In this document: piece after piece, positions 8,840 to 17,677 of the stretch
Position numbering within the stretch: position 1 is the stretch's first letter
How the letters are laid out: each line of letters starts with the position of its first letter
Assembly (NCBI GenBank): GCA_018817385.1
Contig: JAHIUA010000021.1
Location: 1-64,000, forward strand
From: Pseudomonadota bacterium
GTDB lineage: Bacteria > Desulfobacterota > Desulfobulbia > Desulfobulbales > Desulfocapsaceae
Direction: 5' to 3'
DNA length: 64,000 bases
The notes under the pieces: generated by a model
Told to the model about the DNA's origin: nothing
What the model saw: the letters and a program-made list of their open reading frames with translations, nothing else
Database searches by the model: none
Position numbers and translations under genes: made by a program

Positions 8840-11800
8840 TTATTGAATACGTTTGAAGTTGGCTGGCAGAAATGCAGGAAACCATTGGAAAGATTTCTTA
8901 AAAGTGGCTGTGCAACTTTTTGCAGAATCCAAGGTCACAGCAGCATCCGAGCAGTCTGAGTCCCCACTCCAGCCGCCAAAGACGGAACCTGTATCAGGGG
9001 TGACGATGAGATCGATTGTGCTGTTCTCGTTATAGGGCGCAGAACAGTCGATGCCACAGTGTATGCCTGGAGGATTGCTGGTGACGGTTCCTGAGCCGTT
9101 TCCGCTGATGACGACATCAAGGACGAAGATGCCGGTGGCAGTGTTTTCATTGATGACGACCACATCGCTTGGGTTCATGTCGGAATAGTTTGCATCTGCA
9201 CTTACTGCCAGGGCCGTGATAATAGTATAGGCGGTGTCGCCGTCGATAACGGGGTCATTAACCCCTGAAATGACAACCGTCTGCTCAGAGTCCCAGTTGT
9301 TGTCCGTAAAGTTCAGGGAGGCGGGTGATACCGTTCCTTCATTAGTATTGTCACTACTGAGGCCAATGGTGACATCGGCCAGCGGACGGCTGTTCAGGAC
9401 AACAGTAAAGGTTGCTGTGCCCCCGTCTTCTGTTGTGTTGCCGCTGATGCTGCTGACCGCTATTCCAGCCGTATCATCATCATTGAGAGTCCCCATACCG
9501 GTTCCGGCAGAAATATCAGTTTCTATGGAATTGTTACTCAAGGTGACAAAAAAGGTCTCGTTGTTTTCGTCATAGTAGTCCCCGTTGACCGTAATGTCGA
9601 AGGTCTTGCTTGTTTCCGTTGCCGCGAATGAAAGTTGACCGCTTGCCGCCGTGTAATCCGTGCCGGCAGTTGCTGTGCCATCTGCAGTTGCATACTCTAC
9701 CGTAACTGACGTTCCGGGCGCCCGTGATAAGGTGACCGTAAAGTGAAGGATGGTGGTTCCGGAATTTCCTTCACTAATTATGGGATTATTGATAGAGAAA
9801 GCCGGTGTGCTGAAGTCTTCTGAAAAGGAGAGTTGTATGTCTTGAGTGCTGCCTGTAACTGCTGAGGCATCCCCGGCGGTAAAGGCTCCGTCAGCAAGAT
9901 GAACAGTGAGATGTTGGAAAGAATTTTCAATGGCATGGTTGGTGGCATTGCCGTTGAGGCTGAAGCTGATCTGTGATGAGGAGTCTCTGATGAACTCGGC
10001 TGTCAGGCCATCTGGTACGTTATCTGCTGTGATATATCCTCCGGAAACTGCAGTCGCTGTATAGGTATCGCCGCTGAGTGTTATCGTGATACTGTTGGCA
10101 ATTGAACCATCATCACTGCTCGATTCGCTGAAGGTGTGAGAACTATAGGCAAGGGTCTTGCTTGATTCGGAGATGGTGAGGTTGTCAAGGGCCATATCAC
10201 CTGTGTAGCTGCTTCCCGTCAGGCCGATGAGTTGAACAGTTATTGCCTTGCCGGCCAGGGAAGAGAGGTCCGCATTGGCATAGTGCCAAACATTGCCCTG
10301 GTCGCCGCTCTGGTGGAATAGGGTCGTCCAGTTGTCCTGGTCGGAGCTTGCTCGTATCTGTAACTCGCCCATGGTTGCCCCATACATATGGTTGGCGAAG
10401 GTCATGATCGGTGCGGTCGAGGAGCGTAGGTCAAAATAGGCCTCAAGGACAGCTGACTGACTGGGATAGTTTGGCGTAGAGGATTCGGTGAAAATATACC
10501 AGCTGCCATCTGTTGCAGAACTGGGGCCGGTGCCTGAGGAAGGTGTGGAGCCCGAGTTCCTGGTCCAGTCGAAATTGTCGCCAGATTTTTGTTGCCAGAC
10601 ACCAAGGCTGCTCTCAAAACTTTCGTTATAAGGAAGGGCGGCCAGTGCAGGCAGTTCGGTAACGGAAAAGTTTGTAATGCTTTCTCCAGAGAGCAGGGGC
10701 TCATTTATGCTTGTAATGCGGATGGTATAGTCGGTGCCGAGCGTTTGCTCAGGTGCTATATCCCAACTGTAAAAACCGTCATTCTCCGTACTGGCGGCAA
10801 GGGTGGTATGCAGTGTTCCTCCTTTGTAGAGATCGATTGCTACATTGCCGGTGATGTTTCCACCAGTCAACCACCTGATATCATGCTTGTTCCCCCTCCA
10901 GAGTGTCTCGTCGCCATCGGGATTGGTGAGAGCAATGTCTCCGATTACGGTGAGGGACACATCAATGGTTTGCGGGGTATTGTCTGCGTTGCTGCTGTCG
11001 ATTAAAATCGTTGCGTTGTAGGTGCCGTCAAAAAGGCCGGTGGCATCAAAGACGACTTCGATGGTATCCTCCTCGAGGGCGACCGTGCCGGAGCTTTTGG
11101 CAAGTTGCAGCCAGTCTGCTGACTCAGAAAGCGTATAGAAGAGGGTCCCGCCGCCGCCATTTGAAATGGTGAAGAAATCTGCTCCCTGTTCACCGGCCTG
11201 CAGGGTCTTGTTCAAGTCGGACAGATCCAGGCTGACGGAAGCCTGGGGCTGGACGGTCAGGGTGACGGGGATAGTCTGGGGTGAATTTGTTGCCCCCGTG
11301 TCGGTGATGGTGATGGTGCCATTGTAGGTACCCGAGCTGAGTTCATTGCTGGTGTAGGTGACGGTGACTTGGTCTGCCTCTGTTGTCGCTGTTCCGGACG
11401 TTGGACTAAGGGTTAACCACGATGAGGCATTGTTGCTGAGAGTATAACTGAGGGTTCCTCCTCCAGAGTTGAAAACAGCAAATTTCTGCGAGGGGGCATT
11501 GGCTCCCAGGTTACAGGTGGGGGCCAATGTGACCGATGTCAGGCCAATCGCTGGAGAGCCCAGTGACGCATTGCTTCCCAGGGTAAAGGTCACCACTTCC
11601 CCCTGGTCGCCCACAGAATGGACGCGCATGTCTGAGGTGGTTGTTCGTCCGCTGGAGGTGTCCCAGAATTTGAGTGCCGGGAGGGTAAAATCCGAGGCCT
11701 CGCTTATATCAGCGCTGTGGTAGGCATCATTGCTGGCTGGTGTTGGATCGTTGTACCAGGGAATTATGGCTGAACTTGGATTGGCCTCCACAACCATGAG

Positions 11801-13273
11801 TTCATAGGGCGTGGAATAATCGGCCGGATTGTCCGCTGAAAAAATGGATGAATAGGTGTTTGATCCATTCTCATAGGCATGCCAGATAACAAGGCCGTCG
11901 GTGGGGTTGGTCGCAGAGGTGGCCCCGCCGAATATTCCCTCGTAGCCGGAATCAGCACGAACGGAGAGGAGAAAATATTCCATGGAATTGCTGGGATTTC
12001 TGTATTGATAGAAGGCATTCTTGTCCACCTCAACGGCACCACGGAGATGACTGGCGGAATTCACCTCTATGACCGTGGACCAACCGGCATGTATCTTCAG
12101 ATAGGCGTCGATGTTACGGGGATGGGTGGTGCCGCTGGTGTGCATCAGGCTGTAGGCTCCTACATTGGCAGCATTGCCACTGTAGGAATAGAGATCGGGA
12201 AACTTACAGATCATGTGCCCGTTTTCATGACAGAATGTGCCCAGGGAGAGGCTGGAGCCCATATCGGTGATCTGGTATTGAAAAGAGGTGCTCAGGCCAG
12301 TTCCTGACAATCCTGTCCAGGAGGAACTCCATTTGTGAGGCCAAAGCCCTTCAGACCAGTTATTTACCCGGGAACCGGCATAAAAGAGGTTGACTCCGTC
12401 CAGGACTCCGTCGCTGTTTCCGTCTACCTTGGTGAAATCAAAATCGTTCTCTTGTAATACGGTAAGACCCTCGTTGATCAGTTCTTTTGCCCTTGTGCCA
12501 AAGGCAATGGAGCTGTCGGTGTAGTAGTCACGGTTGTTTGCTGCGGTGAAATAGGCGGTAACTATACAATTATAGGTTAAATTTCCGTTGGACTGAATGT
12601 CGAAATAGCCATAGACTGATGTGGCATTATTGAATTCTGTATAGGAAGGATCGTTGGCGTAGGCATCGACTTGTGCCTCGGAGATGGTCACATCACCTGG
12701 CAGGTCGGGAAACTGGGCCAGAAGCACCAGGCCAATTCGTGTCCCGGTTGTTGTTGTGGAGGGCGGTGTGGGCAGGGCAGACTGGGGCAAGGTTTCAAGT
12801 GTTTGTGCCTCTTGTTCAAGCTCAGGAGCCCAACGCTCGTAGCCAAAGTCCTGGGGATGAAAACGCAGATGCTGGGCCGGGATAAGCCTGCCCTTGGCAT
12901 CAACCCCTCTTTGTTTGCGGGCGGCATTGCTTTTTTCCTTGACCGTATGACGGGACAGGCGGCCATTTTTTTTCAGCTGCATCGTCGGTGGCAGGGCCTC
13001 GCCAGCATTGATACCTGTTGACACAAAAGACATGCCATCCGCTGCTGGTATCGCATAGTAGTAGAATCCGGTGCTTTCATCTTTGGTCAGGGTGTAACCG
13101 TCTGGGGTTTCAAGGACGACGTAATATTCATCACCAAAGAGATGGACGGGAAATTCCTGGCCATCGGGTTGGTGGAAGGTAAATAAATCACCATGGTATG
13201 GGCGGGAGTGGGCGGGGCTTACCGTCAGGATGCACAAGACAATAAGGGATAATTGTATGATATATTTTAGCAT
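8840..13273 (-). CDS. Secreted multidomain M6-type metalloprotease
   Basis: The 1477-residue protein has a signal peptide (to about AHS, residue 23) and an N-terminal propeptide-like region. Its M6-family metalloprotease domain has the zinc motif HENGH at about 348-352, followed by the downstream D/Y ligand region (CKFPDLYSY). Then come two BACON-like beta domains (about 590-800), a Kre9/KNH-like beta domain (about 810-900), a MAM-like jelly roll (about 910-1060), a Calx-beta domain (about 1140-1240), a second Calx-like repeat, and a C-terminal bacterial repeat with a Cys pair. It ends FQWFPAFLPANFKRIQ. It is probably an extracellular protease acting on polymers or partner cells. The ATG at 13273 has a poor Shine-Dalgarno sequence, and a CAACATGTTG palindrome lies just upstream. 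Confidence 0.85.
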   Translation of the reverse strand: MLKYIIQLSLIVLCILTVSPAHSRPYHGDLFTFHQPDGQEFPVHLFGDEYYVVLETPDGYTLTKDESTGFYYYAIPAADGMSFVSTGINAGEALPPTMQLKKNGRLSRHTVKEKSNAARKQRGVDAKGRLIPAQHLRFHPQDFGYERWAPELEQEAQTLETLPQSALPTPPSTTTTGTRIGLVLLAQFPDLPGDVTISEAQVDAYANDPSYTEFNNATSVYGYFDIQSNGNLTYNCIVTAYFTAANNRDYYTDSSIAFGTRAKELINEGLTVLQENDFDFTKVDGNSDGVLDGVNLFYAGSRVNNWSEGLWPHKWSSSWTGLSGTGLSTSFQYQITDMGSSLSLGTFCHENGHMICKFPDLYSYSGNAANVGAYSLMHTSGTTHPRNIDAYLKIHAGWSTVIEVNSASHLRGAVEVDKNAFYQYRNPSNSMEYFLLSVRADSGYEGIFGGATSATNPTDGLVIWHAYENGSNTYSSIFSADNPADYSTPYELMVVEANPSSAIIPWYNDPTPASNDAYHSADISEASDFTLPALKFWDTSSGRTTTSDMRVHSVGDQGEVVTFTLGSNASLGSPAIGLTSVTLAPTCNLGANAPSQKFAVFNSGGGTLSYTLSNNASSWLTLSPTSGTATTEADQVTVTYTSNELSSGTYNGTITITDTGATNSPQTIPVTLTVQPQASVSLDLSDLNKTLQAGEQGADFFTISNGGGGTLFYTLSESADWLQLAKSSGTVALEEDTIEVVFDATGLFDGTYNATILIDSSNADNTPQTIDVSLTVIGDIALTNPDGDETLWRGNKHDIRWLTGGNITGNVAIDLYKGGTLHTTLAASTENDGFYSWDIAPEQTLGTDYTIRITSINEPLLSGESITNFSVTELPALAALPYNESFESSLGVWQQKSGDNFDWTRNSGSTPSSGTGPSSATDGSWYIFTESSTPNYPSQSAVLEAYFDLRSSTAPIMTFANHMYGATMGELQIRASSDQDNWTTLFHQSGDQGNVWHYANADLSSLAGKAITVQLIGLTGSSYTGDMALDNLTISESSKTLAYSSHTFSESSSDDGSIANSITITLSGDTYTATAVSGGYITADNVPDGLTAEFIRDSSSQISFSLNGNATNHAIENSFQHLTVHLADGAFTAGDASAVTGSTQDIQLSFSEDFSTPAFSINNPIISEGNSGTTILHFTVTLSRAPGTSVTVEYATADGTATAGTDYTAASGQLSFAATETSKTFDITVNGDYYDENNETFFVTLSNNSIETDISAGTGMGTLNDDDTAGIAVSSISGNTTEDGGTATFTVVLNSRPLADVTIGLSSDNTNEGTVSPASLNFTDNNWDSEQTVVISGVNDPVIDGDTAYTIITALAVSADANYSDMNPSDVVVINENTATGIFVLDVVISGNGSGTVTSNPPGIHCGIDCSAPYNENSTIDLIVTPDTGSVFGGWSGDSDCSDAAVTLDSAKSCTATFKKSFQWFPAFLPANFKRIQ

Positions 13274-13733
13274 TTCAACATGTTGTAGATGGTTTCTGGC
13301 CTGGCCTCAATGTGATGATAGGTTCCTCCTCCTGTGTACCATAGTCATAGTACTTTTCATACCCTGTGATCTCTGCCCCGGCGTGATGGAGGAAACAGTT
13401 TCGCCGTAATTTTTGTATGAGTATATTGTATTTTCATCACTCTTGAGACGAAAATGCAAGGAAGGAAAAGGGGGCAGCCGTGAACAGGTCCGCTTTCATT
13501 TCTGTGACTGCTTCTATCGATTGACTTTTGGGTGACGGCTTTGTATCTGTTGTGCTGTTTTGTCAGTGCGAAGTGTTGTGCAGGATGTTCAAAGGATGAC
13601 GGCATGGTTCTGTTTTTGTCTGCCAACCAGGGAGTCGCGGTGGAGACGAGAGCGGGCCTGGAAAAGGCCTGGAAGCCCCCTGCCTGTTCACCTCCACACC
13701 TGTCACCTTAAAAGTCAGCTCAGAGAAATATTC
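13274..13733. other. Intergenic region between divergent genes
   Basis: The 460 bases hold the presumed promoters of the protease (minus) and the DUF2721 gene (plus). Short frames on both strands lack motifs and ribosome-binding sites. I see no clear sigma-70 boxes or repeats that I would call. Confidence 0.4.
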
Positions 13734-14174
13734 ATGGAACCAGCAGAATCATTTATCCGTTTTCTTCAATCATGTCTTTCACCTATTATACTCATTTCAG
13801 GAGTTGGTTTGATCCTTCTGACCCTGAACCACCGAATTGGCAGAACCATAGATAAATCGAGAAGTATAGTCGCCGAGTTAGAAAGAGATCAGGCAGTTGA
13901 TAAGGTGAAAAAACAAATAGAGTTAGGCATCCTTTTTAAGAGAAGCAGAATCCTTAGAAACTCAATTTCTTCCCTCTCCTTCAGTATCCTGACAAGCACT
14001 CTGATTATTCCTGTTCTTCTGGTTATGAATCTGTTCAATGTCGATTTGCATTATTTGGGAATCCTTTTCTTTCTCCTCAGTATCGTCGGAATTCTCGTCT
14101 CCGCAGTTCTCCTTTTCATTGATGTCACCCTGACCCTGAAGGCCTTGGAATTTGAAGTGAAAGATTTTATTTGA
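13734..14174 (+). CDS. DUF2721 family membrane protein
   Basis: A 146-residue protein with a hydrophobic segment at about 14-30 followed by NHRIGRTIDKSRSIVAEL, the signature of DUF2721. After a central charged helix (about 45-75) come two more transmembrane segments (about 78-100 and 106-130). The ATG at 13734 is chosen over upstream in-frame starts because it matches the family N-terminus (short polar start, then LSPIILISGVGLILL); the upstream sequence is not protein-like. The function of the family is unknown. It precedes recC by 320 bases and is not obviously in its operon. Confidence 0.75.
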   Translation: MEPAESFIRFLQSCLSPIILISGVGLILLTLNHRIGRTIDKSRSIVAELERDQAVDKVKKQIELGILFKRSRILRNSISSLSFSILTSTLIIPVLLVMNLFNVDLHYLGILFFLLSIVGILVSAVLLFIDVTLTLKALEFEVKDFI

Positions 14175-14494
14175 CCTCCAGGCGTACGGTAACAGGCGTA
14201 TCCCAATGGCGCAGCGCTTTTTATCCTGACCTTGCAACCATAAACAGGGTGGTGAGGACTGTTGCGGGAGGTTCTGGGGAATCAAGAGAGAAAAGGTGAG
14301 AGGCGGAAAGCAGTTTTTAAGTGCCGGCCTGATAATGGAGGCCTGCCCCATCCGCCATTTGCATGGCTGAGAGAAGCGGGCTATAGTGTGAGAAAGATTT
14401 GTGTTACGTCATACTGGACACCATCGCCCCCTTCTGTTTTGTCGGGCCTTTGTTCCGGAAAATATGTGTAAAATCCATTACCCCCACTGCTCCT
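14175..14494. other. Upstream region of recCBD
   Basis: The 320 bases between the DUF2721 gene and recC contain no supported gene. The recC frame is open back to 14399, but that extension is unlike the family's N-terminus and lacks a ribosome-binding site. The promoter of recCBD presumably lies here, but I cannot place it. Confidence 0.4.
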
Positions 14495-17400
14495 ATGTTC
14501 TACCTCCACCTCTCCAACAGGACTGAAAATCTGATACGTCATCTGGCCGAGGTCCTGGGGCTTGATGAGGGACGTGATCCCTTCAGGAGGGAGTATTTTC
14601 TGATTCAGAGCCAGGGGATGGAGCGTATGCTCTCCCAGTGTCTGGCCGAGGCGTTCACCTCCTGGTGCAACTATGAGTATATGCTGCCCACCCGTTTTTT
14701 TGCCTTGATGGGGGGCCGTCTTGATGTGGCTGCGGGTCCTGAAGATTATGCGCGGGAGAGGGTCTGCTGGCATCTGGAAAATATCCTTCGCCGGGTGGAT
14801 GGTGGGCGCTTCGAGCCCCTGCAACGCTATGTGACCGCTGACAGCAACGGCATGAAACGGTATCAGTTGGCCCAGCAGTTGGCCTATGTCTTTGATCAGT
14901 ATCAGATCATGAGGCTTGGGATGATCGATGGCTGGGAGCAGGGAAAGTTGTCCAGCCGCAACCCTGCCGAGATCTATCAGCTGGAGCTTTGGAACCTGCT
15001 GCGTCAGCAAATTGGCCATTCCCGCCATCGCGGTGTCTTTCTCCGGGATTTGATCAGGCTGTTGGGAAGTGATGATGATTTCTCTTCTTTGTTGCCGACA
15101 AGGCTTTCCGTCTTTGGTCTGCACAGTCTTCCTCCCCTGTTGCTGAACTGTCTCCAGGCCCTGGCCCGTCATTGTGAGGTCCATTTCTATCTTCTCTCTC
15201 CCTGTCAAACGTACTGGGCCGAACAGGTGACACCGCGAGGCCAGCGGCGTCAGAACATATCATCTCTGCAGCAGGGACAGGAGGTGACAGAGGTGAAGGG
15301 AATGGGGCATCCCCTGCTGAGCTCTCTTGGTCAGCAGGGCAGGGAATTTCAGGAGATGCTCCTGGAAAATGTCGATTTCTCCATGGAGTTCAGGAGCTTT
15401 GCAGATCCATTGGATACGGAGGCCCCCTGTCTCCTCCACAAGTTGCAGGCTGACCTGCTCAAGGGAGAGGTGATCTCGGAACAGATCGTTTTGTCTCAAG
15501 ATGATTCCCTCATTGTCACCTCCGCCCATTCTCCTTATCGCGAGATGATGATCCTGAAAGATCGCATCCTCCACTGGCTCGATCAGGAACCGGAACTGGA
15601 GCTGAGGGATATCGTGGTCATGGCCCCTGATATCCAGGAGTACAGCGGTCTGGTTCCTGCCGTTTTTCATGACATTCCCCACTCCATTGCCGACCGGAAT
15701 CCGGCCTTGAGTAATCGTTTTATCGTGGTCTTTCTTCAGTTTCTCCAGCTTTGCAGCAGCCGTTTTGGCTGGAGTGAGGTCCTCGCCCTCCTGGAGCGGG
15801 AGAATGTGTATCCCCGTTTCGAAATTCGGGAGGCAGATCTCGAATTAATCCGTCACTGGGCCATTACTTCAGGCGTTCGCTGGGGCCTTTCAGGGAAGCA
15901 GCGCCAGGAAATGGGGCTGCCAGCCAGGGAGGAATGCACCTGGGAGAGCGGTCTGGAACGCCTGCTGATGGGCTATGCCGTCGCTGGTTCCGAGGCGGTG
16001 GATGGCATCCTGCCATATGAAGAGATAGAAGGGAGTATGGGCGCTCCCCTGGGCGGGCTTTCTCTTTTCGTGGAGATCCTGGAAGAGGCACGGGAGGAGT
16101 TGTCCAGCCCCCACAGTCTGGAGGAGTGGGCGCAACTCCTGACCTTCTATGTGGAGAGAATCTTTGTTGGCGATGGGGGCGATGACCTCCTGGAACTGTA
16201 TGGCATTCTGGCAGAACTGGGCCGAGAATATGGGACCCTGCATCAGCAGCCCCTGACTCTCGAGGTCATCTGTTCCTGGGTGGAAGGGGTTGCCACGGCA
16301 AAAAAGAGCAGTTCCGGCTTCCTCCGCGGCCAGCTCACCTTCTGTTCCATGCTCCCCATGCGCTCTATTCCTTTTCAGAAGGTCTGTCTCCTGGGCTTGA
16401 ACGATACGGTTTTTCCCAAGAATGACCGCCACCCTCCCTTTGATCTTCTTGGCGATCAGTTTCTCCCCGGTGATCGTTCTCGGCGCAGTGATGATCGCTA
16501 CCAGTTCCTCGAGGCAATTCTTTCCGCCAGAAGCGCTCTCTATCTCAGTTATGTGGGGCAGTCCATTCGTAATAATGAAAAAATTCCTCCTTCTGTGGTG
16601 GTCTCTGAATTGATAGAATTGATGGAGTCCTTCTATGTTAAGGACCTGGTGGATTTTCATCCCTTGCATGGCTTTTCCAGGAAATATTTTACAGAAGGCA
16701 GTTCTTTTTTTACGTACTCCAGCCCCTTATGTGAGGTTGCGGCCTCTCTGCAGAGGCCCAGCTCTGCAGTTGCTCCGTGGTGGAGGGGTCGTCTTGAAGG
16801 GGGAGGAGGGAAGGAATGCGCTCTTGCCGACTTCTTTTCATTTTTCCGTCATCCGCAAAGGTATTTTGTCCGCCACGTTCTCGGTGTCCGCCTGGATTAC
16901 GCTGCCGCTACTCTGGAAGAGCGTGAACCCTTTGGCCTCGATCCTCTGCAAAAGTATCTGGTGGAGCAGGACATGGTCCAGGGAGGGCTGATGGGTAAAG
17001 AGGGCGAGCCTCTCCGTCATATGCTGCAGGTACAAGGGCTATGGCCCCTGGGCAGGCCGGGAGAGGTCAGCTTCCAGAAAAAGGAAGAAGAGCTGCAACC
17101 CTTTGTGGCCCGGATCAAGGAACAGGAGGCGGGGGGACGGGCAGTGGATTGTCTGGTGGATCTGGAGCTGGACGGCTTGCATCTTCTGGGGAAGCTCACC
17201 TCTTTGTACCCAAACGGTTCTTTTATCTCCCGCTATGCCAAGCTGAAGGGCAAGGATATTCTCAGTGCCTGGATTCATCATTGTCTGGCGGCGGTCTGTC
17301 TGGGCCGGGAGACAGAGACACGGCTGGTGGCCAAAGACAGAGAAGTCCTCTTTCCGGCAGGAAGCGGAGGGAGAGAAGATCTGGACATCCTGGCCGCTCT

Positions 17401-17677
17401 TTTTCTCCAAGGACAGCAGGCGCCCTCACCCCTTCTCCTTGAACCTGCCTGGGCCTATGTGGAACAGCTGGAAAAAACGATCAGGAGCGGGAACGGCAAT
17501 CCCTGGGTAAAGGCGGCAGCGAGCTATGACTATTGCCTGGGGGAGGGCATGGAGCTGGAGTGGGATTTGCTCTATCAGGGACAGAACATGGAAACCGTGT
17601 TGGGGCAGGAGTTTATTGATCTCTGTGAATGGTTTTTCCATTCCATCTGGAGCAGGGCGAATGTCACGGAAATTTGA
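14495..17677 (+). CDS. recC: Exodeoxyribonuclease V subunit gamma (RecC)
   Basis: The 1060-residue protein is the RecC scaffold and Chi-recognition subunit of the RecBCD helicase-nuclease, which processes double-strand ends for RecA. The N-terminus FYLHLSNRTENLIRHLAEVL aligns with the RecC start (VYHSNRLDVLEAL in E. coli), and the QSQGMERMLSQ segment matches the family helicase-like motif I region. Later conserved blocks include RFGWSEVLALLE and FCSMLPMRSIPFQKVCLLGL. The ATG at 14495 is selected by this match. recB starts 17 bases before the recC stop, so the genes are translationally coupled. Confidence 0.93.
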   Translation: MFYLHLSNRTENLIRHLAEVLGLDEGRDPFRREYFLIQSQGMERMLSQCLAEAFTSWCNYEYMLPTRFFALMGGRLDVAAGPEDYARERVCWHLENILRRVDGGRFEPLQRYVTADSNGMKRYQLAQQLAYVFDQYQIMRLGMIDGWEQGKLSSRNPAEIYQLELWNLLRQQIGHSRHRGVFLRDLIRLLGSDDDFSSLLPTRLSVFGLHSLPPLLLNCLQALARHCEVHFYLLSPCQTYWAEQVTPRGQRRQNISSLQQGQEVTEVKGMGHPLLSSLGQQGREFQEMLLENVDFSMEFRSFADPLDTEAPCLLHKLQADLLKGEVISEQIVLSQDDSLIVTSAHSPYREMMILKDRILHWLDQEPELELRDIVVMAPDIQEYSGLVPAVFHDIPHSIADRNPALSNRFIVVFLQFLQLCSSRFGWSEVLALLERENVYPRFEIREADLELIRHWAITSGVRWGLSGKQRQEMGLPAREECTWESGLERLLMGYAVAGSEAVDGILPYEEIEGSMGAPLGGLSLFVEILEEAREELSSPHSLEEWAQLLTFYVERIFVGDGGDDLLELYGILAELGREYGTLHQQPLTLEVICSWVEGVATAKKSSSGFLRGQLTFCSMLPMRSIPFQKVCLLGLNDTVFPKNDRHPPFDLLGDQFLPGDRSRRSDDRYQFLEAILSARSALYLSYVGQSIRNNEKIPPSVVVSELIELMESFYVKDLVDFHPLHGFSRKYFTEGSSFFTYSSPLCEVAASLQRPSSAVAPWWRGRLEGGGGKECALADFFSFFRHPQRYFVRHVLGVRLDYAAATLEEREPFGLDPLQKYLVEQDMVQGGLMGKEGEPLRHMLQVQGLWPLGRPGEVSFQKKEEELQPFVARIKEQEAGGRAVDCLVDLELDGLHLLGKLTSLYPNGSFISRYAKLKGKDILSAWIHHCLAAVCLGRETETRLVAKDREVLFPAGSGGREDLDILAALFLQGQQAPSPLLLEPAWAYVEQLEKTIRSGNGNPWVKAAASYDYCLGEGMELEWDLLYQGQNMETVLGQEFIDLCEWFFHSIWSRANVTEI

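Noticed and set aside
14381-15208. 275-codon minus-strand open frame opposite recC
   Set aside because: It is a shadow of recC, with Q/P/L-rich translation and no motif.
15890-16669. 259-codon minus-strand frame inside recC
   Set aside because: Antisense shadow of a conserved gene.
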